Shown one piece after another: positions 1 through 7,700 of a stretch of DNA of 9,011 bases; positions within the stretch are counted from its first letter, which is position 1, and every line of letters starts with the position of its first letter. The notes under the pieces were generated by a model, which had not been told where the DNA came from, searched no databases, and saw only the letters and a list, made by a program, of their open reading frames with translations. Location: the NCBI GenBank assembly GCA_020059425.1, contig JAGVCD010000044.1:1-9011 (forward strand), written 5' to 3'. Source of the DNA: Chamaesiphon sp. Lineage in GTDB: Bacteria > Cyanobacteriota > Cyanobacteriia > Cyanobacteriales > Chamaesiphonaceae. The position numbers were made by a program, and so were the translations under genes.

Positions 1-603
1 CCGATCGATTATTCTGCCACTGAATTCCAACAACTTCAGCCCTATTTAGTTGGTTATTTATCCCGGTCACTGGCGATCGATCCGGTAGCGACTCAGCTCG
101 GACAAGAAATCTGGCTGGCCACCAATGGTCAGACCCTAGATTTTTTACTACTCCTCAATCAACGCCTGTACCAAAACTGTCAATATCTCTTTCGAGAAAT
201 CGGTGAACCTTTACCACCAGGCATTACCTGGTCTCAACAGGCTGGCTCCTGCCGGGATTTGGCCGTGCTATTTATGGAAGTCTGTCGATCGGTGGGTTTG
301 GCGGCTCGGTTTGTGAGTGGTTATCAAGAGAGCAGCGCCACTATGATTGAGGACGAGTTATTGTCACCGCCGCCCCAACAACTCCACGCCTGGGCAGAGG
401 TCTACCTCCCAGGAGCCGGTTGGCGCGGCTACGACCCCACCCACGGACTCGCTGTCGCTGATGACCATATCGCTTTGGTCGCCAGCCCTCTGCCATCTCA
501 GTCGGCACCGATCACCGGCACCATCCAGACTGGTCAGATCGCCCAATCCACAATGAATTACCAGCTCACTATTCAAAAATCAGTAATGTTGGTATCCGGC
601 TGA
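1..603 (+). CDS. Transglutaminase-like cysteine protein, 5' end cut by window
   Basis: The frame is open from base 1 to a TGA at 601-603, giving the last 200 residues; the start is outside the window. The transglutaminase/papain-like triad is visible: Cys84 in GSCRDLAVLF, His129 in HAWAEVYLPGAGW and Asp145 in YDPTHG (numbered from the first codon here). The preceding part, rich in Leu and Gln, fits the end of the N-terminal domain of bacterial transglutaminase-like proteins. Such proteins are commonly about 270-300 residues, so some 70-100 residues are probably missing. The family may cleave or transfer amide bonds, but the substrate of this subgroup is not settled. The gene converges on the Anbu protease gene and its last 31 bp overlap it. 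Members of this subgroup are known to cluster with Anbu, alpha-E and ATP-grasp genes, so a shared peptide-modifying role is inferred. The family call is firm; the function is not. Confidence 0.9.
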   Translation, partial: PIDYSATEFQQLQPYLVGYLSRSLAIDPVATQLGQEIWLATNGQTLDFLLLLNQRLYQNCQYLFREIGEPLPPGITWSQQAGSCRDLAVLFMEVCRSVGLAARFVSGYQESSATMIEDELLSPPPQQLHAWAEVYLPGAGWRGYDPTHGLAVADDHIALVASPLPSQSAPITGTIQTGQIAQSTMNYQLTIQKSVMLVSG

Positions 604-1334
604 GATTGTTGCCAATCAACATTGGGCATCCGCTCAAAAGCCACTCGTAAAGATTCTTCCCACTGGGTGCGGATTTTAGCCAGGTAAGGATCGCCCCGTC
701 GCAACCGCAAGCGGTGATTCAAAACAAAGCTATCACTTTGATACATCACCAAATTAATGGGCGGACCCACTGAAATATTAGACTTCATAGTGGAGTCGAT
801 CGATAGCAGGGCCGATTTAGCGGCATCTTCTAAAGAAGTCTGAAAAGTAAGTGTGCGATCGAGAATCGGCTTACCATACTTAGTCTCTCCAATTTGAAGA
901 AAAGGTGTATCTGGCATAGCTTGAATAAAATTACCCTGACTGTAAATTAAGTACAACTCCACGGCATCGCCAGCGAGTTGGCCACCCAACAAAAAGCTAC
1001 AGTGATAGTCAATCTGATCTTTTTCTAGCCAGGGACGTTCTTGAGCCTGAATCTGCCGTAGTTTTTGGCCAATATAGTGCGTAATATCGTACATACTAGT
1101 CAGGCTATGGACATTTTCACTATCGGGAGACTTCAGATCCTGGCGAATGCCAGTGATCACTGCTTGGGTAATAGATAAATTACCGGACGTACAAATCAAA
1201 ATAACTCGCTCACCGGGTAGCGAAAAATCAAAAATTTTCTGGTAGCTAGAAATATAGTCAACACCAGCGTTGGTACGAGAATCAGCCGCAATCACTAAAC
1301 CGCTACTGGTTACAATTCCAAGACAATAGGTCAT
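573..1334 (-). CDS. Anbu proteasome-type protease (ancestral beta-subunit)
   Basis: The 253-residue product is an Ntn-hydrolase of the Anbu family, a bacterial homologue of 20S proteasome beta subunits that assembles into cytoplasmic oligomers. After removal of Met1, Thr becomes the N-terminal nucleophile. Asp17 (in AADSRTNAGVD) and Lys32 (in SSYQKI) complete the proteasome-like set, counted from that Thr. Other family-like stretches are TSGNLSITQAV (49-59), IGETKYGKPILDR (148-160) and an SMKSNISVGPP-type block near residue 181. The same frame extends to a GTG at 1364 (263 residues), but that start would bury the Thr behind ten residues. Anbu proteins lack a propeptide, so the ATG at 1332-1334 is preferred. 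No strong Shine-Dalgarno is seen. A TATAAT on the minus strand at 1469-1464 could be a -10 box, but I see no good -35. The 3' end overlaps the convergent transglutaminase gene. The physiological substrate is unknown. Confidence 0.93.
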   Translation of the reverse strand: MTYCLGIVTSSGLVIAADSRTNAGVDYISSYQKIFDFSLPGERVILICTSGNLSITQAVITGIRQDLKSPDSENVHSLTSMYDITHYIGQKLRQIQAQERPWLEKDQIDYHCSFLLGGQLAGDAVELYLIYSQGNFIQAMPDTPFLQIGETKYGKPILDRTLTFQTSLEDAAKSALLSIDSTMKSNISVGPPINLVMYQSDSFVLNHRLRLRRGDPYLAKIRTQWEESLRVAFERMPNVDWQQSQPDTNITDF

Positions 1335-1424
1335 AGTCGGATGGTTGGTCACCAGAAACTCCACTCCGATATTATCCTGTCGATCGCCTCACCGGTTCTA
1401 TTAATTAGCCACCAAACAAATCGC

Positions 1425-1443
1425 CCAGCTAAAATTCAGCTGG
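1425..1443 (-). terminator. Small hairpin downstream of the M23 gene, possible weak terminator
   Basis: CCAGCT and AGCTGG form a perfect 6-bp inverted repeat around a 7-nt loop. It lies about 50 bp past the M23 stop codon on the minus strand and upstream of Anbu. On the minus strand it is followed by a loosely T-rich GATTTGTTTGG rather than a true U-tract. It could slow or end M23 transcription, or sit in the Anbu leader. The stem is short enough to be chance. Confidence 0.25.
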
Positions 1444-1490
1444 ACGAGTCTACTGAGGAAATAATTATATCTAGGTCACAATGCTGCGAA

Positions 1491-2750
1491 TTACAAGGGC
1501 TTGTCCAAAATGTTTTCCTGGCGATTTTGTTCGATCGCCTGCTGCAAGTTGTTCAAAGCGTACTGAAGATCCATATTTGGATCCACTGCTACCCAGCCAT
1601 CACTAGTTGGAGCTTGAGTTTCAAAATGCAAGTGGGCACCAGTAGAATTACCAGTGTTACCCACTCGACCAATAATCGTACCCTGCTGAATCTCCTGACC
1701 CTCTTGCACCAGTAATTCTGACATGTGGGCATAAAGAGTTTGAAGTTGGCCGTTGTGTTCAATGACCACGGTTTTACCATAACCACCACGCCATCCAGAT
1801 GAAATTACCCGACCGGTAGCAACTGCCACGACTGGAGCACCCTCCGGTGCCCCAAAATCTGTACCAGCATGAAAACGGCGATTGCCAGTAATGGGGTGAA
1901 TACGCCAGCCAAAACGGGAAGTCACTGGTGCTGGAGCAGCCAATGGATAGATAAAATTACTGACAGCTCCATAGTTGGCCAATACCATCGCTGAACTGGT
2001 CGGTGCTTGGTGAGCAGCCACTTGGACAGTAGGAATAGGTACAATACTTGGTACCGCTGGCCGACTAACTGTGGGAATTTTGCTCAGTGGCGCTACGGAT
2101 TTAGTGGGAATTTCATTACTTTGCGGCGGAGCTACGTAAATTGCCACCGATTCCGGCTTCAGCCTTTGCGCTACGGATTGAGGTTTTTGAAAACGCCGTG
2201 GAATAGCGATCGGTTTAATATTTGAATTGGCAATATTACTGCGAACTGCTGGCAACGGTTGAACAGCTGGCATAATTCGAGTCGGAACTACTGCAGGGCG
2301 AGCGATAGCAATAGCTTTGTCCTGAGGTCGAATACGACTACACAGACTACTCACCAATTTGTTCGTACTAGTATTGCAATCGACAGGTACTGGCACCTGA
2401 GCTGCTAATGGCACCCCAGCCCGGGAATGATATTGATGCACTGGCGCCAACATGGCATCCTGAACACCAACAGTAAAGTTATTTGCTGTTAGCAAATCAT
2501 TATGCAAATTACGCTCAGCCGCACTCGACTGATACTTAGCAGTACTTAGCGCTGGCTGCAAAGATTTGGTATCTGAATCTGGGGTAGTCGTCGGCAGATT
2601 AAACTCTGCCGAAACAACTGGTGCCACTATCACTAGGCTAAAACTGCCCAGCCAAGCAACCATTTTCAGGAGTAGTGAATCATGAATTAGCAAGTTTAAC
2701 CAATTCTGTGCAGAAGAGTCCGCGATTTCGTTTTGTGCCTTTCTGATCAT
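1491..2750 (-). CDS. Secreted or membrane-anchored M23 family metallopeptidase (LytM-type)
   Basis: The product is 419 residues from the ATG at 2748-2750; the frame also allows a GTG at 2768 (425 residues), and neither has a convincing Shine-Dalgarno. About 25 N-terminal residues precede a hydrophobic segment (roughly 28-45, ending VVSA-EF), a probable signal peptide or membrane anchor. Residues about 145-255 are a low-complexity linker rich in Pro, Ala, Val and Ile, likely spanning the periplasm. The C-terminal M23 domain (about 268-395) starts with YPLAAPAPVTSRFGWR. It carries the zinc ligands His294 and Asp298 in HAGTD and His375 in HLHFE, with His342 in LYAHMS as the catalytic partner. 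All key residues are present, so it is probably active. The family hydrolyses peptide cross-links of peptidoglycan, in division, cell separation or wall turnover. No lipobox, LysM or coiled-coil is obvious. Gene-free stretches on both sides suggest a separate transcript. Confidence 0.92.
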   Translation of the reverse strand: MIRKAQNEIADSSAQNWLNLLIHDSLLLKMVAWLGSFSLVIVAPVVSAEFNLPTTTPDSDTKSLQPALSTAKYQSSAAERNLHNDLLTANNFTVGVQDAMLAPVHQYHSRAGVPLAAQVPVPVDCNTSTNKLVSSLCSRIRPQDKAIAIARPAVVPTRIMPAVQPLPAVRSNIANSNIKPIAIPRRFQKPQSVAQRLKPESVAIYVAPPQSNEIPTKSVAPLSKIPTVSRPAVPSIVPIPTVQVAAHQAPTSSAMVLANYGAVSNFIYPLAAPAPVTSRFGWRIHPITGNRRFHAGTDFGAPEGAPVVAVATGRVISSGWRGGYGKTVVIEHNGQLQTLYAHMSELLVQEGQEIQQGTIIGRVGNTGNSTGAHLHFETQAPTSDGWVAVDPNMDLQYALNNLQQAIEQNRQENILDKPL

Positions 2751-2780
2751 AATTTTATTTGCTAACACAGTCCGAGAATA

Positions 2781-2794
2781 AACTAAATTTAGTT
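2781..2794. repeat. 14-bp perfect palindrome upstream of the M23 gene
   Basis: AACTAAATTTAGTT is a perfect inverted repeat with no spacer. It starts about 30 bp before the preferred M23 ATG, a position where a dimeric regulator could bind. It matches no cyanobacterial operator I know; in particular it is not the NtcA GTA-N8-TAC pattern. One 14-bp palindrome is expected about every 16 kb by chance, and more often in AT-rich DNA, so the support is weak. Confidence 0.3.
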
Positions 2795-2994
2795 CGCTAC
2801 GGCATCACAAGCAGTAAATTTGTGGATGCTCCGTAAAATATTGGCTGTGGATTTTTCTATATTATTAATTAAGATACCCATGATCGTGGTGTTGAGAAAC
2901 ACTTCCATATCAAAAATATCTTAGCCTTCAGCAATATAGCGCAGTTAAATTATTTTGTCTTCAGACTTATGGCCGGAACACTGGTGAAAATTCA

Positions 2995-3023
2995 TCTAGA
3001 GAATGATCATAATTCAGTCTAGA
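2995..3023 (-). terminator. Bulged hairpin after cobA, candidate terminator
   Basis: TCTAGA-GAAT (2995-3004) pairs with ATTC-AG-TCTAGA (3012-3023), making a 10-bp stem interrupted by a 2-nt AG bulge around a 7-nt loop (GATCATA). It lies about 44 bp beyond the cobA stop codon on the minus strand, where TGAATTTT follows it. That placement suits the end of the cbiX-cobA transcript. The stem is A/T-rich and the T-run short, so it would be a weak intrinsic terminator. Confidence 0.35.
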
Positions 3024-3066
3024 AACACGTTTGGTCATGCATGTATAATTCTTAATCTGAAGCAAA

Positions 3067-3828
3067 TCACCCTACAGTTCTATCATCTATTGAAAATCTG
3101 TTAAGATGCTGGCGAAAATTGACGATCGATCCCACCACAATTACTGCCGGAGCCGTAAATTTAGTTAATTGAATCTGTTCTTCGATCGAGCTAATGGTGC
3201 CAATTAATTCTGATTGTTGCGTCGTAGTTCCCCAACGAATCAAGGCGATCGGCTGCTCGGCTGGCAGTCCAGATTCCCGCAACTTAGTGATTATGTAGGA
3301 TAAATTGTGTATGCCCATATAAATAACAATCGTCTCAGCAGCCTGAGCGATCGCTGTCCAATTGACAGCTGGCCGATATTTACCAGCAGACTCATGGCCA
3401 GTCACAAAAATGACCGATGAACTGTAATCACGGTGAGTGAGTGGAATATTAGCGTAGGCCGGAGCTGCAATGCCGGCGGTTACTCCAGGAACCACTTCCA
3501 CGTCTACTCCAGCGGCCATCAAATCAGCCATTTCTTCTCCGCCCCGACCAAAAATAAAAGGATCACCACCTTTCAGTCTCACAATAATTTCGGCCTGTTG
3601 GGCTTTTTGAATCAGGAGCTGAGTGGTATCCGACTGCAACAAAGAATGCCGACCCATTCGTTTACCAGCGTCAATTTTTTCGGCGGTGGGCGCGATTAAG
3701 GCCAATATTTCAGGGCTAACCAGGGCATCATAAACAACAATATGAGCCCGACTTAATAACTGGTAGGCTTTCATGGTCAACAAACCCGGATCACCAGGTC
3801 CAGCACCTACTAAATAAACTTTACCCAT
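3067..3828 (-). CDS. cobA: Uroporphyrinogen-III C-methyltransferase (SUMT)
   Basis: The 253-residue enzyme transfers methyl groups from S-adenosylmethionine to C2 and C7 of uroporphyrinogen III, giving precorrin-2, the branch point from heme/chlorophyll to siroheme and cobalamin. SUMT signatures are VGAGPGDPGLLT (7-18), RLKGGDPFIFGRGGEE (84-99), VVPGVTAGIAAPAYANIPLT (112-131), TGHE (143-146), YMG (170-172) and TAPAVIVVG (225-233). Length and content match the single-domain enzyme. The dehydrogenase/chelatase domain fused in CysG is absent. The ATG at 3826-3828 puts the first glycine loop right at the N-terminus, as usual. No Shine-Dalgarno is evident. The gene lies 57 bp behind cbiX on the same strand, so the two are probably co-transcribed. 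Paralogues such as CobM/CbiF share the fold, but the motif set fits SUMT. Confidence 0.96.
   Translation of the reverse strand: MGKVYLVGAGPGDPGLLTMKAYQLLSRAHIVVYDALVSPEILALIAPTAEKIDAGKRMGRHSLLQSDTTQLLIQKAQQAEIIVRLKGGDPFIFGRGGEEMADLMAAGVDVEVVPGVTAGIAAPAYANIPLTHRDYSSSVIFVTGHESAGKYRPAVNWTAIAQAAETIVIYMGIHNLSYIITKLRESGLPAEQPIALIRWGTTTQQSELIGTISSIEEQIQLTKFTAPAVIVVGSIVNFRQHLNRFSIDDRTVG
3347..3354. repeat. HIP1 octamer GCGATCGC
   Basis: This is the only complete copy I found of the highly iterated palindrome typical of many cyanobacterial genomes; it lies inside cobA. Its core CGATCG recurs about 23 times across the window, for example at 2, 1381 and 3123, and several times in the TPR gene. It supports the cyanobacterial assignment. 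Confidence 0.9.
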
Positions 3829-3885
3829 CGATAATAATTGTTAAATAATGATTACGCCAACTTTTTAATTAATTAGTGTTTTAGA

Positions 3886-4629
3886 TTAATTATGAGCTAA
3901 GAGGAGCTGAATCAGCAAGTCCACCAGTTGAGGATTTTGACACAACAAAGATTTTTCTAGATCTCCCTGGGTGAAACGGAATTGGATATCAGGGAAAAGT
4001 GATTGTAACTCATTAATGGTGACAGTAATTGCGGCACTGATTCGACCAGGAAATAAAAAATAGGGCAAGATCCCAATTTCGGTAGTTTTTAAGGCTGCTA
4101 ACTTGTGCAGCTGCTCTGGTAAATGTGGATTGGCTGACCAGTAAGCTGGAGTCATATGCAAATTATGCGCCAGACTGGCCAAGAACTCCTGCGCCGCTGC
4201 TTGCTGGCTACCATGAGCTAGCAAAATTTGCTGGGTGGGTAGTTGTTGACTTTGATCATGCAATATTTGCAGCAGACCAGCACTCGCTCCTAAATAAGAT
4301 AGCAGCTCCAATTTACAGCGATCGGACAGTTCAATTTGTGCCAGATGAATAGCCCGTGGTAAATCATCTAGAACATGCACACCAGGCGCTAAAAACAGCG
4401 GCAATACTCGCACCCGCCGACAACCTTGCTGGATAGCTTGGTGCGCAAACAATATTAGCTGATCCACAATTGGCAGTTCTGCCAACTCCAAGCAAGCTGT
4501 CCCCAAAAGTATTTCTGGATGCAGTCGCTTTAGTTTGGCCGTGCAATCATGGGTCAATCGAGTAAAAGCAGTCGTGGTGCGCTGATCACGACTACCATGG
4601 GCTAATAACAAATAAGCAGTAGAGCTCAA
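3886..4629 (-). CDS. cbiX: Sirohydrochlorin chelatase, two-domain CbiX type
   Basis: The 247-residue protein inserts a divalent metal (iron for siroheme, cobalt for cobalamin) into sirohydrochlorin. The N-terminal half holds LLLAHGSRD, with His11 as a likely metal ligand, and LPLFLAPGVHVLDDLP, with His85 as the second. The C-terminal half is a duplicated copy: LLAHGS with His139, then LPYFLFPGRI (188-197). There the second histidine is missing, so only the first half looks catalytically complete, as is usual for long CbiX. The start is TTG at 4627-4629. An in-frame TGA lies five codons upstream, no ATG or GTG lies between, and the HGSR motif at residue 11 needs a start here. Low or tuned translation is possible. 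cobA follows after 57 bp, which supports a siroheme/corrinoid pathway role. The sequence does not tell iron from cobalt use. Confidence 0.93.
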   Translation of the reverse strand: MSSTAYLLLAHGSRDQRTTTAFTRLTHDCTAKLKRLHPEILLGTACLELAELPIVDQLILFAHQAIQQGCRRVRVLPLFLAPGVHVLDDLPRAIHLAQIELSDRCKLELLSYLGASAGLLQILHDQSQQLPTQQILLAHGSQQAAAQEFLASLAHNLHMTPAYWSANPHLPEQLHKLAALKTTEIGILPYFLFPGRISAAITVTINELQSLFPDIQFRFTQGDLEKSLLCQNPQLVDLLIQLLLAHN

Positions 4630-4760
4630 GATTACAAAAATTCATGGATGTTAAGATAAAATATACAGCCAATGATAAAATCTTGATGAAGATTTAAGCA
4701 AAAGCATCCCGACAACATCAATAATTCACCAAAACAGGAATTAATTTCAGCGGAACAACT
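4630..4760. promoter_or_regulatory. Divergent intergenic region, cbiX and TPR-gene promoters
   Basis: These 131 AT-rich bases separate the minus-strand cbiX start from the plus-strand TPR start, so they must carry promoters or leaders for both unless they are read from farther away. A minus-strand TATATT (4665-4660) could be a -10 for cbiX, but its -35 partner is poor. No convincing plus-strand promoter pair was found. A weak AGCGGA lies about 6 bases before the TPR ATG. Confidence 0.4.
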
Positions 4761-7700
4761 ATGTTGGATAAAATATGGCATCGAGGCACATCCAACCCAT
4801 CCAGGCCGATCGTTCCCCCTGAAATACCTGTGGAAGGTGATATTACTATCATCAATCAAAATAATGGCACCTTTGATAAACCTGTAGATGTTGATAATCC
4901 AGCAGATTGGTGTCAGCAAGGTGATTTTTATCGAGAGGCTGGGCAAATAGAATATGCCTTGTCTTGTTATCAAGAAGCCGTAGCCATTCAACCCAATCAG
5001 CCCAGCCATTGGCAGAGTATCGCTTGGTGCTTAGTTGGTTTACAGCGCTTAACGGAAGCTAGAGTCGCTTACGAGAAAGTCGTCACACTTCTACCAAATG
5101 ACTATTCTGCTTGGGGAGATTTGGGATGGATCGAAAACCAACTAGAAAACTATCAAAATGCCTTAATTAGTTTTAACCGCAGCCTAGAACTCAATCCGGA
5201 AGATCACTTTTCGCAGGAGCAACGCGCCCAAGTTTTCACATCTTTACGCCTTTATCCAGATGCTTTGGCAGCACTTGACCAAGTCTTAGCAACCAAGACT
5301 GATGATCACCGGGTCTGGAGTAATAGCGGCTGGGCTTTATTCAATTTAGGTCGATTGACGGAAGCTCGTCATTGCTACGAGCGCAGCTTAAGCATCAATG
5401 CCGAAGACCCCTATGCTTGGAATAATTTTGGTCAGGTGCTTTTTCAACTGGGAGACCTAGAGAAAGCTACCGACTGCTATCGACAAGCGATCGACTTTGA
5501 TACCAAGTTTGCGCAGGCTTGGAATAATTTAGGCGTGGTCTTATTTGAACAACAGAAGTTTGAAGAAGCAGTGGCCGCTTATAGTAAAGCCGTTAAGATT
5601 CAGCCGGATTTTTATCAAGCTTGGACAAATTTTGGCAAAGTCAATTTTTACTTGGGCGAGTTATCCCAATCTTTACATTGCTACGACCAGGCTGTTGCCC
5701 ATCAACCAGATTTTTACCAGGCTTGGCACTATAGTGGCAATGTGTTAGTACATTTAAACAAACCATTACAAGCCTTAGAACGATATGAAAAGGTTACTAG
5801 TCTGGCTCCCCAGTTCTTAGAAGGCTGGACAGCGAAGGGGAACTTATTGAAGCAGCTCGATCGACAGCAGGAAGCTGCAGCATGTTTTCAGCGGGTCGAT
5901 AAAGTTCAAAACCATGACCTGTCAATTTATCTGAATCAGGGCAAGGTTTTATTGGAATCGGGTCAGTATGAAGCAGCAGTGGCTGCTTATGACCAATTCT
6001 TAGCTATTGACGAACACCAGGCTATAGTTTGGAACGATCGAGGCAAGGCTTTATCGAAATCGAAACAATACGATAAAGCTATTTATAGCTACCAGCAAGC
6101 GATCCAAATACAGCCTAATCTCCATCTCGCTTGGAATAATCTGGGGGTAGCTTACTTCCAGATAGGCAACTATGAAGAAGCGATCATTCGTTATGACCAT
6201 ACTCTACAGTTGCAACCACATTTCTATCGTGCTTGGTACAATCGGGGCATGGCTCTGTTTGAGCTCGATCGATTGGAGGAAGCTCGTTCTAGTTACGAAC
6301 AATGCTTAAAAATCAAACCCGATTATCCACCAGGCTGGAATAACCTGGGCTTTATCTTGGTACATTTGGGTCAGTACTCAGAAGCCATTAGTTGCTATGA
6401 CAAGGCACTTCAACAACAGCCAAATTATTATCAGGCTTGGTATAGTCGTGGTAAAGCTTTGATCAAAATTGGCCAAACCAATGAAGCCTTGGCTAGTTTT
6501 GAAAACGCTTTGCAATATGAAGCTAACAATGCTGACCTCTGGCAATCCCATGCCAAGCTATTATTGAGTGTGGAATCTTGGGACAGAGCTTTAGATAGTT
6601 TCGATCGGGCGATGGCGTTAAGCGATCATGATGCCGAGATTTGGTATGGACGCAGTTTAGCCTTATCCAAACTTGGTCAGCATTCCGAGGCTTTGGCTGG
6701 TTACCAACAAGCTATTAACATCTTGCCAGACCAGGCCGAGTTTTGGTACGAGCAGGGATATGAATGGTCCAAACTAGGTAATCATCAGGAATCGTTAGCT
6801 AGTTATGAAAGGTCGTTACAGATCGATCCGCAGCTGTATCAGGCTTGGTACGAATCAGGCAATGCTCTGTGTAAGCTGGGTCGCTACGAGCAGGCTATTG
6901 CTAACTATGATCAGATACTAGCTCAGGATAGCCAATTTGCGCCAGCTTATCGAGGGCGAGCCCAAGCCCGTTGTCGGCAGGGCAGTCCTGCTGAAGCACT
7001 GGCTGATTATAGCCAAGCATTGGCTTTAGCCCCAGACAGCTATGATATTTGGTATGAAAGGGGGCAAGCTCTTTGGCAGATGAGTAGCCATGAAGATGCT
7101 TTGCATAGTTATCAAAAGGCAATCGAAATCGACCCAGAGAATCAACTGGCTTGGCGGGAGCAAGCCCATGCTCTTCTTCAATTACAGCGTTTTGATCTAG
7201 CACTAACTAGCTATAATCAAGCTCTCACGATTGTCCCTACAGATTTTAAATGCTGGAATGATCGGGGATCTGCTTTGCTTGGTATGGGCAAGAGTACCGA
7301 AGCGATCGATAGCTATCAGCGGGCAACCACCTTAAAACCCAACTATCATCCAGCCTGGCGGAATTTGGCTGGTGCCTTGGCGCAGATCGATCGCACCAAA
7401 GACGCCTTAGATTGTTATCGGCAAGCTCTAGCCTATGAACCGCAGGATCAAAATAGTTGGTATGGATTGGGTACTGCACTGAGCCAGAGTGGTCGGTGGG
7501 CAGATGCTGTCACCGCTTTTCAGCGAGCTACTGAAATCCAGCCAGATTTTGGTAGTGCCTGGTACCAGCAAGGCAAGTCTCTATCCCAGCAAAGTCAATG
7601 GTTAAGCGCCAGCAAATGCTATGAAAAAGCTGCTCAGTTGCAAATAAAAAACTACGATCTGTTTTGGAGCTATGGTGAATCCTGTAGCCAAATGAATCGC

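Larger units (their letters stand above)
2751..3066. other. AT-rich intergenic region between the M23 gene and cobA
   Basis: About 316 bp with no credible reading frame on either strand. It should hold the 3' end of the cobA transcript and the promoter of the M23 gene, both on the minus strand. Seen in it are a 14-bp palindrome at 2781-2794, a small GTGTT-GAGA-AACAC hairpin at 2889-2902, a bulged hairpin at 2995-3023 and a plus-strand TATAAT at 3044-3049 without a -35 partner. No tRNA, riboswitch or mobile-element signature was recognised. Confidence 0.6.

Noticed and set aside
1341..1715. Plus-strand frame of 124 codons over the M23 3' end and the gap before Anbu
   Set aside because: It is antisense to the conserved M23 catalytic domain and has no recognisable protein features.
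2889..2902. GTGTT-GAGA-AACAC hairpin
   Set aside because: The stem is only 5 bp, with no T-run and no clear position relative to a gene end.
3044..3049. Perfect plus-strand TATAAT just before the cobA 3' end, a possible antisense promoter
   Set aside because: No acceptable -35 lies at 16-18 bp and no plus-strand gene follows; such a word is expected by chance in AT-rich DNA.
4632..5009. Minus-strand reading frame of 125 codons overlapping the start of the TPR gene
   Set aside because: It lies antisense to the TPR N-terminus and the divergent promoter region, shows no recognisable domain, and the opposite strand has clear TPR coding evidence.
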